Positions 1 to 8,073 of a stretch of DNA of 64,000 nucleotides are shown one piece after another. Within the stretch, counting starts at the first letter, position 1; each line of letters opens with the position of its first letter. Source of the DNA: Azospirillum lipoferum (GTDB taxonomy: Bacteria; Pseudomonadota; Alphaproteobacteria; Azospirillales; Azospirillaceae); contig NZ_JALJXJ010000010.1 in the NCBI RefSeq assembly GCF_024170005.1, forward strand, positions 186,001-250,000. The letters are read 5' to 3'. The position numbers and the translations under genes were made by a program. The notes beneath the pieces were generated by a model that saw only the letters and a list, made by a program, of their open reading frames with translations, was not told where the DNA came from and did not search any database.

Positions 1-88
1 CCGGCGAAGTACCTGACAGGCCGAAGGTGGGCAGGGCGCCGAGGCCGGCAGTCCCGGCGAGGAAGAGGCGGCGGGTCACGGAACTCAT
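1..88 (-). CDS. N-terminus of a Tat-exported protein (partial, runs off window)
   Basis: Only the first 29 codons are inside the window. They read as a twin-arginine signal peptide: S-V-T-R-R-L-F-L-A-G followed by an Ala/Gly/Leu-rich stretch. The ATG at 88-86 overlaps the TGA of the upstream M20 peptidase (ATGA) and is preceded by AGAAGGAG, so it is very likely translated by coupling to that gene. Tat-exported binding proteins of ABC transporters or periplasmic enzymes often start this way, but the mature protein is not visible and no function can be given. The start and the Tat motif are seen; export is inferred. Confidence 0.6.
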   Translation of the reverse strand, partial: MSSVTRRLFLAGTAGLGALPTFGLSGTSP

Positions 89-1458
89 CGGTCGGACTCC
101 TTCTGCGGGCCGCGGCCTGGGGTCGGCACGGCGTTCGGATCGGTCTTTTCGGGGATCAGTTCGGGGGCGAAGCCGGCGGCCAGATAGGCCAGCACGCTCT
201 GCGCCAATGCGACGATGTCGGCGACGGTGGTGTGTTCGTCGGGGGAATGGACGTTGCTCTCTGGCCGGCCGAGTCCGGTCAGCAGCACCTCCTGCATGCC
301 GGTGCGCTGGACCCAGCCGAAGTCGGAGCAGCTCGCCGCCCCCCAGGCGCGGAACTCGTCCGGGCGGTAGCCGAAGCCGGCCGACAGCGCCGCCTGCCAG
401 CGCGGCCAATGCGGCCCGGTCGGATCGCCGGTCGGGGCGAGGTGGCCGACCAGCTGGATGTCCACCGCGATGCCGGGGCTGCCTGCCATCGCACGGGAAA
501 CGGCCGTTTCGATCTCGGCTCGTGCCTCCTCATAATCCTCTTCCGGCGCATAGCGGCGGCAGACCAGGATCTCGAACAGTGAGGGGACCTGCCCGCCGCA
601 GATGCCGCCACGGGCGGCGGCGATGTCGAGCCGGGCGGCCAGCGGCCCCGACGCGGTCGGCGGCGGGGGCAGGGCCGAGGTCCGTCGCGCCACCACCGGC
701 TTGAGGTCGGTCAAGGCCCGGAGCAGCGGCAGCGCCGCCTCGATGGCATTGACGCCGGAGCCGGAGCGGTTGCCCTCGCCGGCATGGACGGTGTGGCCGT
801 GCAGCCGGATCAGCAGGTTGAACAGGCCGAAGCAGCCCGACCAGATGCGTGGTGCGGCGCTGCCGTTGAAGTTCAGGACATGGCCCTTCAGCAGCCCCTG
901 CTCGGCGAGATGGCGCACGCCGGGATAAAGCCCGCCCTCCTCGTCGGTGCAGAACAGCAGCATCGGGTCGTAGGCGAGCGGCAGGCCGCAGGCCCCGGCG
1001 GCGCGCAGAGCCAGCAGCACGGCGGCGATCGTACCCTTCATGTCGGCGGCGCCCAGCCCGTAGAGCCGGTCGCCTTCGCGGGTCAGGCGGAGCGGGTCCT
1101 TGTCCCAGCCGGGAGCGGCGGGCACGGTGTCGACATGGAAATACAGGCCGAGAACGGGCTTGCCCGTCTCCCGTTCGCCGATGAGATTGGTGCGCCGGCC
1201 GGACGCCGGCCCGCCGGGCACCCGCCACAGGGCGTCGGGGACGATGACCCGGCTGGAGCGGAAGCCCAGCGGGGCGATCAGTTCATCCATCAGGTCGGCG
1301 AAGGCATCGTAGCCGGCACCGGGAGGAAAGGACGTGTCGACAGCAATCATGCGGGCGAGATCGGCCACGGCGGCTTCCGCCGACCGCGCGATCCAGGCCA
1401 TCGCCGCATCAAGGGAGGCGTCACCGGTGGGCTGGTCGCTGCCGTGCCGATTGTCCAT
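85..1458 (-). CDS. M20 family metallopeptidase (ArgE/DapE-like deacylase)
   Basis: A 457-residue cytoplasmic zinc hydrolase of the M20 family (ArgE/DapE/CPG2 type), which removes acyl or amino-acid groups from small amides. Zinc-site residues are visible: H108 and D110 in FHVDTVP, D139 in GAADMKG, the E173-E174 pair in TDEEGG, and a C-terminal histidine in NVHSPDE. The dimerisation (lid) domain lies between about residues 210 and 330. The downstream neighbour, overlapping by 4 bp, begins a Tat-exported protein, and a GntR regulator diverges 104 bp upstream, so this probably belongs to a peptide or amide uptake-and-degradation operon. The substrate cannot be read from the sequence. Confidence 0.85.
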   Translation of the reverse strand: MDNRHGSDQPTGDASLDAAMAWIARSAEAAVADLARMIAVDTSFPPGAGYDAFADLMDELIAPLGFRSSRVIVPDALWRVPGGPASGRRTNLIGERETGKPVLGLYFHVDTVPAAPGWDKDPLRLTREGDRLYGLGAADMKGTIAAVLLALRAAGACGLPLAYDPMLLFCTDEEGGLYPGVRHLAEQGLLKGHVLNFNGSAAPRIWSGCFGLFNLLIRLHGHTVHAGEGNRSGSGVNAIEAALPLLRALTDLKPVVARRTSALPPPPTASGPLAARLDIAAARGGICGGQVPSLFEILVCRRYAPEEDYEEARAEIETAVSRAMAGSPGIAVDIQLVGHLAPTGDPTGPHWPRWQAALSAGFGYRPDEFRAWGAASCSDFGWVQRTGMQEVLLTGLGRPESNVHSPDEHTTVADIVALAQSVLAYLAAGFAPELIPEKTDPNAVPTPGRGPQKESDR

Positions 1459-1472
1459 GACTCGCTCGCCAT

Positions 1473-1493
1473 TTTCTATATTCTATAAAGAAA
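1473..1493. promoter_or_regulatory. AT-rich near-palindrome, candidate GntR operator
   Basis: A 21-bp near-palindrome, TTTCT...AGAAA with 8 of 10 positions paired, lies in the short AT-rich gap between the divergent M20 peptidase and GntR genes. It is the only obvious symmetric site in that promoter region, so it is a reasonable operator for the adjacent HutC-type regulator. The symmetry is seen; the binding is inferred. Confidence 0.4.
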
Positions 1494-1562
1494 TGTGACC
1501 GGCGCACAAATCTTTGTCAATCATCAAGATTCCAGCAATTTCCGGCTATTTTTGAGGCAGCA

Positions 1563-2312
1563 GTGAACAAAAAGACGGCGAACATGGCGAGCGACCTGCC
1601 GATTCCACTCTACGAGCACGTCAAGCGCCGCATGGCGGAAGCCATTCTGCTGGGTGAATGGCCGCCCGGCATGGTGCTGCCGGGCGAGGTCGCGCTGGCC
1701 GCCGATTACGGGGTCGCCGTGGGAACGATGCGCCGTGCGCTGGCCGACCTGACCGCGGATGGCATGCTGATGCGCCGGCGCAAGACCGGGACGGTGGTCA
1801 CCGGGCGCACGCCGCAGCACAGCCTGCGTTTCTTCTTCCAGTATTACCGCCTGCATGGCGGCGACGGCCGGCTGCTGTCGTCCGAGGCGGTGGTGACGGA
1901 TATCTCGCGCAGTCCGGCCACCGCCGCCGAGGCCGCTCTGCTGGGCGAAACCCCGGGGGAGCCGCTGATCCGCATTGCGCGGCTGCGCCGGGTGGAGGGG
2001 CGGGCGGTGATGCGCTCCCACATCGCGCTGGTCGCCCGCCGGGTGCCCGATTTCCCGCTGGAACCGTTACTGGTGCCGCAGCGGCTCTACATCCATCTGC
2101 TCGACGTCCACGGCATCCGCATTTCCGCGGTGCGGGAGCGGGTTTCGGCCGGGCTCGCCACCGCCGAGGATCGCGCCGACCTCGGTCTTCCGGATCCGAC
2201 GCCGCTTCTGGTCATCGACGAGGAGGCGTTCGACCAGACCGGAACCCTGACCATCATCAGCCATCACCGCACCCTGACGGACGACCACCGCTATGTGAAT
2301 GAAGTGCGGTGA
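1563..2312 (+). CDS. GntR family regulator, HutC/UTRA type
   Basis: A 249-residue transcription factor with an N-terminal GntR winged helix-turn-helix (about residues 15-75; PLYEHVKRR, then a YGVAVGTMRRAL recognition helix) and a UTRA ligand-binding domain (about 95-240) of the HutC subfamily. The frame opens at GTG 1563; an ATG at 1584 is a possible alternative start. It diverges from the M20 peptidase operon and probably controls it, with the 1473-1493 palindrome as candidate operator. The ligand is unknown. It ends 25 bp from the convergent SDR gene. Confidence 0.85.
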   Translation: MNKKTANMASDLPIPLYEHVKRRMAEAILLGEWPPGMVLPGEVALAADYGVAVGTMRRALADLTADGMLMRRRKTGTVVTGRTPQHSLRFFFQYYRLHGGDGRLLSSEAVVTDISRSPATAAEAALLGETPGEPLIRIARLRRVEGRAVMRSHIALVARRVPDFPLEPLLVPQRLYIHLLDVHGIRISAVRERVSAGLATAEDRADLGLPDPTPLLVIDEEAFDQTGTLTIISHHRTLTDDHRYVNEVR

Positions 2313-2337
2313 GAGTTCCTGGCGCGGCTGCCGTTGC

Positions 2338-3099
2338 TCACTTGCCGCCGGTGACATCGAGAAAGGTGCCGGTGATGAAGGAAGCCTCGGCGCTTGCCAG
2401 CCACAGGATCGCCCGCGCGACCTCTTCCGGCTGGCCGCCTCTTCCCATGGGGATCGTATCCTTGACGCGATCCACCCGCCCCGGCTCCCCGCCGCTGGCA
2501 TGCATGTCGGTGTAGATGTGCCCGGGCCGGACGCAGTTGACGCGGATGCCGTCCCGCGCGACCTCCCTGGCGAAGCCGATCGTGAATGTTTCGAGAGCGC
2601 CCTTGGAGGCGGCATAGTCGACATATTCGTTCGGACTGCCGAGCCGGGCCGCTGCCGACGAGACGTTGATCACCACGCCGCCCCGCCCGTTGTGGCGATG
2701 GGACATTCGCTTGGCCGCCTGCTGCGCGCAGAGGATCGGGCCGATCGCGTTGACCGCGAAGATGCGCTGCATCCGCTCGAAGTCGAGATCCTCGGTCCGG
2801 GACTGCCGCGCAAGCACCGCGGCGTTGTTGACCAGGACGTCGATCCGGCCGAACTCCTGGTCGATCGCGGCGAACATCTGGACGACCTGAGCCGGATCGG
2901 CGCTGTCGGCGCGCACGGCCAAGGCCCGGCGCCCCAGGGCTTCCACGTCCGCCGCCACCGCAAGGGCGGCGGATTCGTCGGCGACGAAGCTGATCGCGAC
3001 GTCGTAGCCCTGGGCGGCGGCAAGCCTTGCGGTCGCAGCACCCATGCCGCGCCCTCCGCCCGTTATCAGAATCAGCGGCGCCTGAGAGACGGTGGTCAT
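2338..3099 (-). CDS. SDR family oxidoreductase
   Basis: A 253-residue classical short-chain dehydrogenase/reductase. It has the Rossmann motif TGGGRGMG near residue 13, NNAA near residue 90, the catalytic Ser, and Y-x-x-x-K in YAASK. The C-terminal TGTFLDVTGG is typical of FabG-like members. It is convergent with the GntR gene, and the next gene upstream on its own strand is the MFS carrier. The substrate is unknown; family assignment is secure. Confidence 0.85.
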   Translation of the reverse strand: MTTVSQAPLILITGGGRGMGAATARLAAAQGYDVAISFVADESAALAVAADVEALGRRALAVRADSADPAQVVQMFAAIDQEFGRIDVLVNNAAVLARQSRTEDLDFERMQRIFAVNAIGPILCAQQAAKRMSHRHNGRGGVVINVSSAAARLGSPNEYVDYAASKGALETFTIGFAREVARDGIRVNCVRPGHIYTDMHASGGEPGRVDRVKDTIPMGRGGQPEEVARAILWLASAEASFITGTFLDVTGGK

Positions 3100-3142
3100 T
3101 GGAAGACTCTCCGTGTGGTGGGGGCCATGTGGTGGCTAACGG

Positions 3143-4348
3143 TCATGCGGAGCGGGAGAAGCCGGGCTTACCATGCGGCTCCGCACCGGAGGCGCTCAGA
3201 TGTGGCCTCAGCGTCAGGACGAGCGGAACGATCAGGGCGGCGGTCAACGCCGAGGCCAGCACGCCGATCGTCTGGCTGCTGTGATCGGCGATGGCGCCGT
3301 AGAGGATCGGTGCCAGGCCGCCGGAACCAATGACACTGGTGTAAAAGACCGCGAAGGCCCGGCCGGTATCGCCGTCGGAAAGCTCCGGCACGGTGCCGTA
3401 GAGCACCGAAGAGGTGCCGTTGAGCACGATGCCGAGCAGCGGCAGCAGAATGAGCGTCGGCGTCAGCGACGTGAACAGCGTCGCCGCGATCAGCAAGGCC
3501 GTGGCGGCTTCGGTCAGCATGACGCTGCCAACGACACCCAGCCGCTCCCCGAGCAGGCTGCACGTCGCCTTTCCGAACGCACCGCCGATGAACAGCAGGG
3601 CCAGCGCCAGTCCGACCGTCGTGGTGTCCCCGCCCTGATCATGGATGAGGAAGGGCAGAAAGAGCAGATAGCCCATGCGGGTCGCCGTATCGAGCGCGCC
3701 GATCACCGTCAGAATGCCGAAGCCGCCGCGGCCCTGGCGCTGGCCCATGGCCGCCCCCGTCCCGGCGGTCCTGGCGATGGGGACCGACGGCGCCAGTGGC
3801 ACCAGGGCGACCGACAGCACGATCCCAAGCACCGCCATCAGCCCCAGCACCGGCTGCCAGCCGAGAACCGGCAACAGCACCGCGACGAGTGCCGGCAACG
3901 CGGCTTTCCCAAGATCGCCCGCAAAATTATAGATGCCGAGCGGCTGTCGCGATGCCGCGCCATAACTTGCCGTGACGAGCATCGAGCCGCAGGGGTGCTG
4001 GATGCTCGATCCCATACCGGCCACGAAGAGGCCGACGCAGAGACCCGCAAAGCCGAACGGCGAGGCCATGATCAGCAAGCCCGTCGCCGCGAGCACGGTC
4101 GACAGGATCAGCGCTGCCCGTGGCGACAGACCGCGCAGCGCGCGGTCGGCCGGGATTTGCAACCCTCCCATCGTCGCGTAATAGAGCGCGCGCACGATGG
4201 CAAGCGCGGCATAGGACAGGCCGAACTCCGCCTGCCATACCGGCAGGAAGGCATAGAGACCGTCGGTGTATCCGTCATGCAGCGCATGAGCGAGGCATGC
4301 GCTCGTCAGGCTTTTCTTCTTCTCGGTCCACCAGTGTCTCGATTTCAT
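3143..4348 (-). CDS. MFS transporter, fosmidomycin-resistance-like
   Basis: A roughly 401-residue twelve-helix carrier if translated from the ATG at 4348 (MKSRHWWTEKK). The frame stays open to 4474, but that extension would run into the divergent LysR promoter and has no membrane character. The start of helix 1 (ACLAHALHDGYTDGLY) and the GTSSVLYGTVPE loop resemble fosmidomycin-resistance (Fsr)-type MFS proteins. It faces a LysR regulator across a 148-bp gap, the usual arrangement for an inducible exporter. The substrate cannot be deduced. Confidence 0.8.
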   Translation of the reverse strand: MKSRHWWTEKKKSLTSACLAHALHDGYTDGLYAFLPVWQAEFGLSYAALAIVRALYYATMGGLQIPADRALRGLSPRAALILSTVLAATGLLIMASPFGFAGLCVGLFVAGMGSSIQHPCGSMLVTASYGAASRQPLGIYNFAGDLGKAALPALVAVLLPVLGWQPVLGLMAVLGIVLSVALVPLAPSVPIARTAGTGAAMGQRQGRGGFGILTVIGALDTATRMGYLLFLPFLIHDQGGDTTTVGLALALLFIGGAFGKATCSLLGERLGVVGSVMLTEAATALLIAATLFTSLTPTLILLPLLGIVLNGTSSVLYGTVPELSDGDTGRAFAVFYTSVIGSGGLAPILYGAIADHSSQTIGVLASALTAALIVPLVLTLRPHLSASGAEPHGKPGFSRSA

Positions 4349-4496
4349 CTTCAATGATTTTCCCGGAGGCGCAACAGGCATTGCCCGGCTGGATTCACTC
4401 CGAAGGCATGGTATACGTGTGAGATTTCGGCGACTAGTATGCTTTGTCTCACAGATACCGTTCGTTTTTCTCACGGATCGCCCTCACGGATCGCCC

Positions 4497-5381
4497 ATGC
4501 GCCGCCTTCCCCCCTTGAATGCCTTGCGTATCTTCGAGGTCGCGGCCCGGACCGGCAGCTATGCCGAAGCCGGGGCCGAACTCGGCCTCACCCATGGCGC
4601 GGTGAGCCGGCAGATCGCGGCACTCGAAAGCTGGCTAGGGCAGAGGCTCTTCGTGAAGGATGGACGCCGCATGGTGGCGACGCCGATGGCGAGAATCTTC
4701 GCCGCCGAGGTCGGTCTGTCCTTCGACCGCCTGGCCGTCGCGGCGGAAGCCTGCGGCCGGCCCGACGCGCGCCGCATCCTGCGCGTGAGCGCCCCGACCA
4801 GCTTCGCGATGCGCTGGCTGATCCCGCGGCTCAACCGCTACCATGCCGACCATCCGCAGGTCGAAGTCGTGGTCGCGACGGTTTCGACCGTGTTCGAGGA
4901 ATTGCGCGGCGGCGTCGACGTGGCGATCCGGCGCGGCGTTGCCCGGGAACATGCGTGGCCTCAGCATCGCGTCGTTCCGGTGCTGGACGATGTCGATACG
5001 CTGATCATGAGTCCGGCGCTGTTCGCGCAACGGCCGATCCTGAAGCCCGCCGACATCGAGGGACACACGCTGCTTGCAAGCGAAACCCGTGCCGGCGATT
5101 GGACGGACTGGCTCGCAGCGGCAGGGCTTCAGCATCTTACCGGACTTCCGCGCCAGATATTCGATCACTTCTTCGTAACGCGTCAGGCGGTGGAGGATGG
5201 GCTCGGCATTGGGATCGGCCCGTTGCCCATGCTGGAGATCGACGTCGCCGGCGGAAGGCTGATGACGCCGCTGCCGGAGATCCGGGTTCCGAGGACGGGG
5301 TACGTGGCACTGGTTCCCCGTCACGCCGATGCCGGTAATCTGGTTGCCGGCTTCGTCGACTGGCTTGCCGGAGAAGCGTGA
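4497..5381 (+). CDS. LysR family regulator, GcvA-like
   Basis: A 294-residue LysR-type regulator. The N-terminal winged helix (PPLNALRIFEVAARTGSY, then the LTHGAVSRQIAALE recognition helix) is of the GcvA/AmpR type, followed by a periplasmic-binding-protein-like effector domain from about residue 90. The ATG at 4497 gives the standard GcvA-like N-terminus, so the longer frame opening at 4419 was not used. It is divergent from the MFS carrier and is its likely regulator. Confidence 0.85.
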   Translation: MRRLPPLNALRIFEVAARTGSYAEAGAELGLTHGAVSRQIAALESWLGQRLFVKDGRRMVATPMARIFAAEVGLSFDRLAVAAEACGRPDARRILRVSAPTSFAMRWLIPRLNRYHADHPQVEVVVATVSTVFEELRGGVDVAIRRGVAREHAWPQHRVVPVLDDVDTLIMSPALFAQRPILKPADIEGHTLLASETRAGDWTDWLAAAGLQHLTGLPRQIFDHFFVTRQAVEDGLGIGIGPLPMLEIDVAGGRLMTPLPEIRVPRTGYVALVPRHADAGNLVAGFVDWLAGEA

Positions 5382-5401
5382 GGACCATGGGGATGAGCCG
5401 C

Positions 5402-5836
5402 TCATGCCCCCTGCGATTTCGTCGCGACGACGAGCATGGTGTAGTCGCGACGCTGACCTGCCACAGGCGTATCGATGAGAGCGATGGCGACCAGGGCGCC
5501 GTAACGCTTCCAGGCCCGCGCATGGCCCGCGCGAATCCTCTCCGGCAGAGCGGGCTCGGCATCCCAGCCCGCAAGGGCATCCCGATAATGGGCGGTGACG
5601 TCCGGCCAGGCTGTCCCGGGGGGCAGCCTGTAGGCCTTGACCTCAATGCGGTCGAACCGGGCCTCCAGAGCGTCGCGGAGTTCCCGGGTGACGTCGTCGA
5701 GGCGCTGTTCGTGCGCGCCCGACTCCGTCAACAGCCGCGCTTCGGCCGGGGGAGGGGGCAGAGGAACGTCGGGAGTGCAGGCGGCAGCCAGCAGGATGGA
5801 AACGGCGGCCAGGGCCAGGATCCAACTCTTCGGCAT
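5402..5836 (-). CDS. small predicted lipoprotein, function unknown
   Basis: A 144-residue protein beginning with a hydrophobic signal and a lipobox-like LAAAC (Cys20), followed by a Pro-rich PPPP linker. The remainder is soluble, ends near YTMLVVATKSQGA, and I do not recognise a family. It starts 8 bp after the stop of the DUF6683-type gene and is probably co-transcribed with it. Attachment to a membrane is inferred from the lipobox; no function is proposed. Confidence 0.6.
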   Translation of the reverse strand: MPKSWILALAAVSILLAAACTPDVPLPPPPAEARLLTESGAHEQRLDDVTRELRDALEARFDRIEVKAYRLPPGTAWPDVTAHYRDALAGWDAEPALPERIRAGHARAWKRYGALVAIALIDTPVAGQRRDYTMLVVATKSQGA

Positions 5837-5844
5837 CGGGTATC

Positions 5845-6594
5845 CTAGCCGGCCGGGACGAAGCCGGTTCCGGTCAGTTCCAGCCGCCGCAGGTCGACCC
5901 CCATCTCGTTGCGGAAACGGGCCACCGCCGCGTCGCCCAACCGGCGGGCGGTGTCGCGGTCACCGCGCTTCATGGCGTCCATGTAGGCCGCATGCTGGAT
6001 CAGGAAGTTCAGCATCAGCACTTCGGACAGTTCCTGGCGCTGGGCGTCGTTGAGACGGGCGTATCCTGGGTTGGACGCGATCATCGGGCGGATCTGGTCG
6101 CGGACGGCCTGAGCCTGGGCGCGGTTGCTGTCGGCGCCGTTGGCCATCACCCAGTTGAGAATCCAGTAGCCGGCCATGGCGTCGGCGATGTCGCCCGGAC
6201 GCAGCCCATCACCGCTGACGATCTGCGCCCAGTTGCTCACCGGATCACGCCTGGCCATGGCCTCGGCGATGCGTCGACCGCCCTCCGCACCGGCCTGCCG
6301 GCCCATCCAGTCGGCGAATTGGCGGCGCACGCGGGCGCTCACCTCGGGCGATGCGCGGTAGGTCGTGGCGGCCAGCGCCGAGCCGGCAGGAGGTGCCGGC
6401 TGTCGTGCAGACCGCGCAGCACCGTCGCGGCCCGAATTGATCGCCGTCTCGACCCTCTGCCTGTTCAGGATGTCGGACATCACGTAGTTGTTCGGGAGCA
6501 CCGTCGGCATGTCCTGCGCGCATGCGGGCGCGGCCAGGGGCAGGGCAAGCATCAACGCAACGAGCGCCAGGGGGCGGGTGAAGCGCAATGACAT
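5845..6594 (-). CDS. secreted DUF6683-like protein
   Basis: A 249-residue exported protein with a signal peptide ending near ACAQD (about residue 26). The mature part contains NNYVMSDILNRQR, a linker rich in Ala/Pro, and a helical C-terminal half (FADWMGRQAG, AYMDAMKRGD). The overall pattern resembles the uncharacterised family DUF6683, from memory of the family. It is the first gene of a two-gene unit with the downstream lipoprotein, suggesting a shared role in the envelope. No biochemical role is known to me. Confidence 0.6.
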   Translation of the reverse strand: MSLRFTRPLALVALMLALPLAAPACAQDMPTVLPNNYVMSDILNRQRVETAINSGRDGAARSARQPAPPAGSALAATTYRASPEVSARVRRQFADWMGRQAGAEGGRRIAEAMARRDPVSNWAQIVSGDGLRPGDIADAMAGYWILNWVMANGADSNRAQAQAVRDQIRPMIASNPGYARLNDAQRQELSEVLMLNFLIQHAAYMDAMKRGDRDTARRLGDAAVARFRNEMGVDLRRLELTGTGFVPAG

Positions 6595-6717
6595 GGACCG
6601 ATGTCCTTTTATGCCCTGCCGTTTGGTGCCTTGCCGCCGCCGAACGGAACGGGCGGAAAGGCGTGGATTGTTCCTTCACCTCCGGCGGTCTTCCAGTCCG
6701 CTTAAGTGGTAGACATT

Positions 6718-7380
6718 TCAGGTCGATGGCGGACCTTCGGTCCGTTGTTCTCGACCATCACGCCGCCCTTGTCCGGACCGGCCGTGCAGGAAGCAGGCAA
6801 CCGCCTGTCGGGCGACGCTTGCGACGTCTTCCCGCGAGACTGTTTCGTACAGACCCCACAGACATTCCTCGTGCAGTCCGGCTTCGCAGAGAGCCCGGAA
6901 ATGAGCGGCAGCACCGGGCAGTGCCAGACAGTCCCGATCCGGCGCGTCGCTCCGTTCCGCCAGACGCTGCAGGATGGCCGCGATCTGCCGTTCCGTGCTC
7001 TGTATCCCGCGTTTGTAGAAGATGCGGCCGACCTCCGGGAAACGACCGGTTTCAGCCATCACCAGGCGGGTCACGGCAAGCGCGGATGGCGACAGGATCA
7101 AGTCCAGATAGGCGCGCGCCGTGTCCTCCAGGACGGCTTCGGGTTCCTTCTCCTCTACAGTCACCGTGGCAAGAGCGGTCCAGGCCAAGATCCCGACCTC
7201 CTCGACATACGCTGCGAACAGTGCCGCTTTGGAGGGGAAGTACCGATAGAGCGTACTCTTGGAGCCGCCCACCTCCGCGGCGATGCAGTCCATCGAGGCA
7301 TCGGCGTAACCTTGCCGAAGAAAGGTCCGGCCGGCGATCGTCAGGATTGCGGTCCGCCGGGTGGAACTACCGACCGGCAT
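6718..7380 (-). CDS. TetR/AcrR family regulator
   Basis: A 220-residue TetR-type repressor starting at ATG 7380 (MPVGSSTRR). The helix-turn-helix is clear at about residues 10-55: ILTIAGRTFLRQGY, then GGSKSTLYRYFPSKAALF. The C-terminal part resembles the AcrR/TetR_C_7 type ligand domain (FYKRGI, HFRALCEAGL). It follows another TetR gene by 47 bp and lies at the end of the leftward SDR-MATE-TetR series, so it probably belongs to the efflux locus. The operator-like element of the neighbouring TetR is not repeated in front of this gene. Confidence 0.85.
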   Translation of the reverse strand: MPVGSSTRRTAILTIAGRTFLRQGYADASMDCIAAEVGGSKSTLYRYFPSKAALFAAYVEEVGILAWTALATVTVEEKEPEAVLEDTARAYLDLILSPSALAVTRLVMAETGRFPEVGRIFYKRGIQSTERQIAAILQRLAERSDAPDRDCLALPGAAAHFRALCEAGLHEECLWGLYETVSREDVASVARQAVACFLHGRSGQGRRDGREQRTEGPPST

Positions 7381-7427
7381 GATCAGATCTTTTCCAATGC
7401 GCCAAAGCCCGTTGCGATTGCACCCGT

Positions 7428-8006
7428 TCACGCCGCGGCAATGTTGCGGACCTGCGCGGCGGCCGTATCCAGAAAGGCCTGGGCAAGGCCGGGGTCGTTG
7501 ACGACGCGCGAGAGCGTCAGCGCACCGACCATCATCGAAAGAATCGCCATCGCCTTGGTTTTGAACTCCTCCCCCTGCGTTTCCGAAATCAGGTGCTCGA
7601 GGACGTCGAGATGTGTCCTGATCCCGGCTTCGAACGATGCCTTCACCGCGGCACCGTGTCTGGCGGCATCGGAACCGAGCGCCACGATCGGGCAGCCGTC
7701 CGTCTTTTCCGCAAGATGCCCGGCGCTGAGATAGAAGCCGATCACCGTGCCAAGCGGATCCTCCGGATTTGCGCTGGCCGCCGTCGTCCATCGGCAGGAG
7801 GCGCTCTCCAGTGCCCGGCTTGACGCCTGAGCCGCCAAATCCTCCTTCGAGGCGAACTGCTTGTAGAAGGCGCCCTGGGTCAGGCCCGCCGCCTCCATCA
7901 AATCCTTGAGGCCGATGCCGTCGAAGCCGTGCTCCCGAAAAAGACGGCTCGCCACGTTGATGACAGTCTGCCGGTTTTCCTCAGCCTGAACGCGACTCAC
8001 ACGCAT
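7428..8006 (-). CDS. TetR family regulator, likely repressor of the efflux locus
   Basis: A 192-residue TetR-type regulator from ATG 8006 (MRVSRVQAEENR). The frame stays open to 8063, but that would place the promoter palindrome inside the gene. The HTH is at about residues 10-55: VASRLFREHGFDGIG, LTQGAFYKQFASKE. The C-terminal domain is of the LfrR/YxaF-like kind (GCPIVALGSDAAR). A 36-bp element directly upstream (8020-8055) matches at 27 of 36 positions the element between the divergent SDR and RND genes at 10407. This suggests that the protein represses itself and both arms of the efflux locus. Confidence 0.85.
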   Translation of the reverse strand: MRVSRVQAEENRQTVINVASRLFREHGFDGIGLKDLMEAAGLTQGAFYKQFASKEDLAAQASSRALESASCRWTTAASANPEDPLGTVIGFYLSAGHLAEKTDGCPIVALGSDAARHGAAVKASFEAGIRTHLDVLEHLISETQGEEFKTKAMAILSMMVGALTLSRVVNDPGLAQAFLDTAAAQVRNIAAA

Positions 8007-8019
8007 GGTATGCCCCTCT

Positions 8020-8070
8020 TTAGATTTCGACCGACCTCTATAGGAGATATGGAGGACGGACACAATTCTC
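8020..8070. promoter_or_regulatory. candidate TetR operator, copy 1 (tetR promoter)
   Basis: The element TTAGATTTCG...CTCTATA...GATAT...GGAGG begins 14 bp upstream of the tetR start. Positions 8020-8055 align without gaps to 10407-10442 with 27 of 36 identities, including TTAGATT, the CTCTATA block and GATAT in the same register. The right arm is more degenerate here than in copy 2. Autoregulation is inferred from the duplicated site. Confidence 0.6.
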
Positions 8071-8073
8071 CAC

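Noticed and set aside
4401..4420. GCATGGTATACGTG resembling the oxalate operator, near the LysR/MFS promoter
   Set aside because: Only half-symmetric and 30 kb away from the regulon, beside a LysR regulator that uses another motif type; probably chance.
5378..5848. 156-codon plus-strand frame opposite the lipoprotein
   Set aside because: The minus strand has a signal peptide, lipobox and operon spacing; the plus frame has none of these.
7998..8012. CGCATGGTATGCC near the tetR start
   Set aside because: It overlaps the tetR start codon and is asymmetric; the real operator candidate is the element at 8020.
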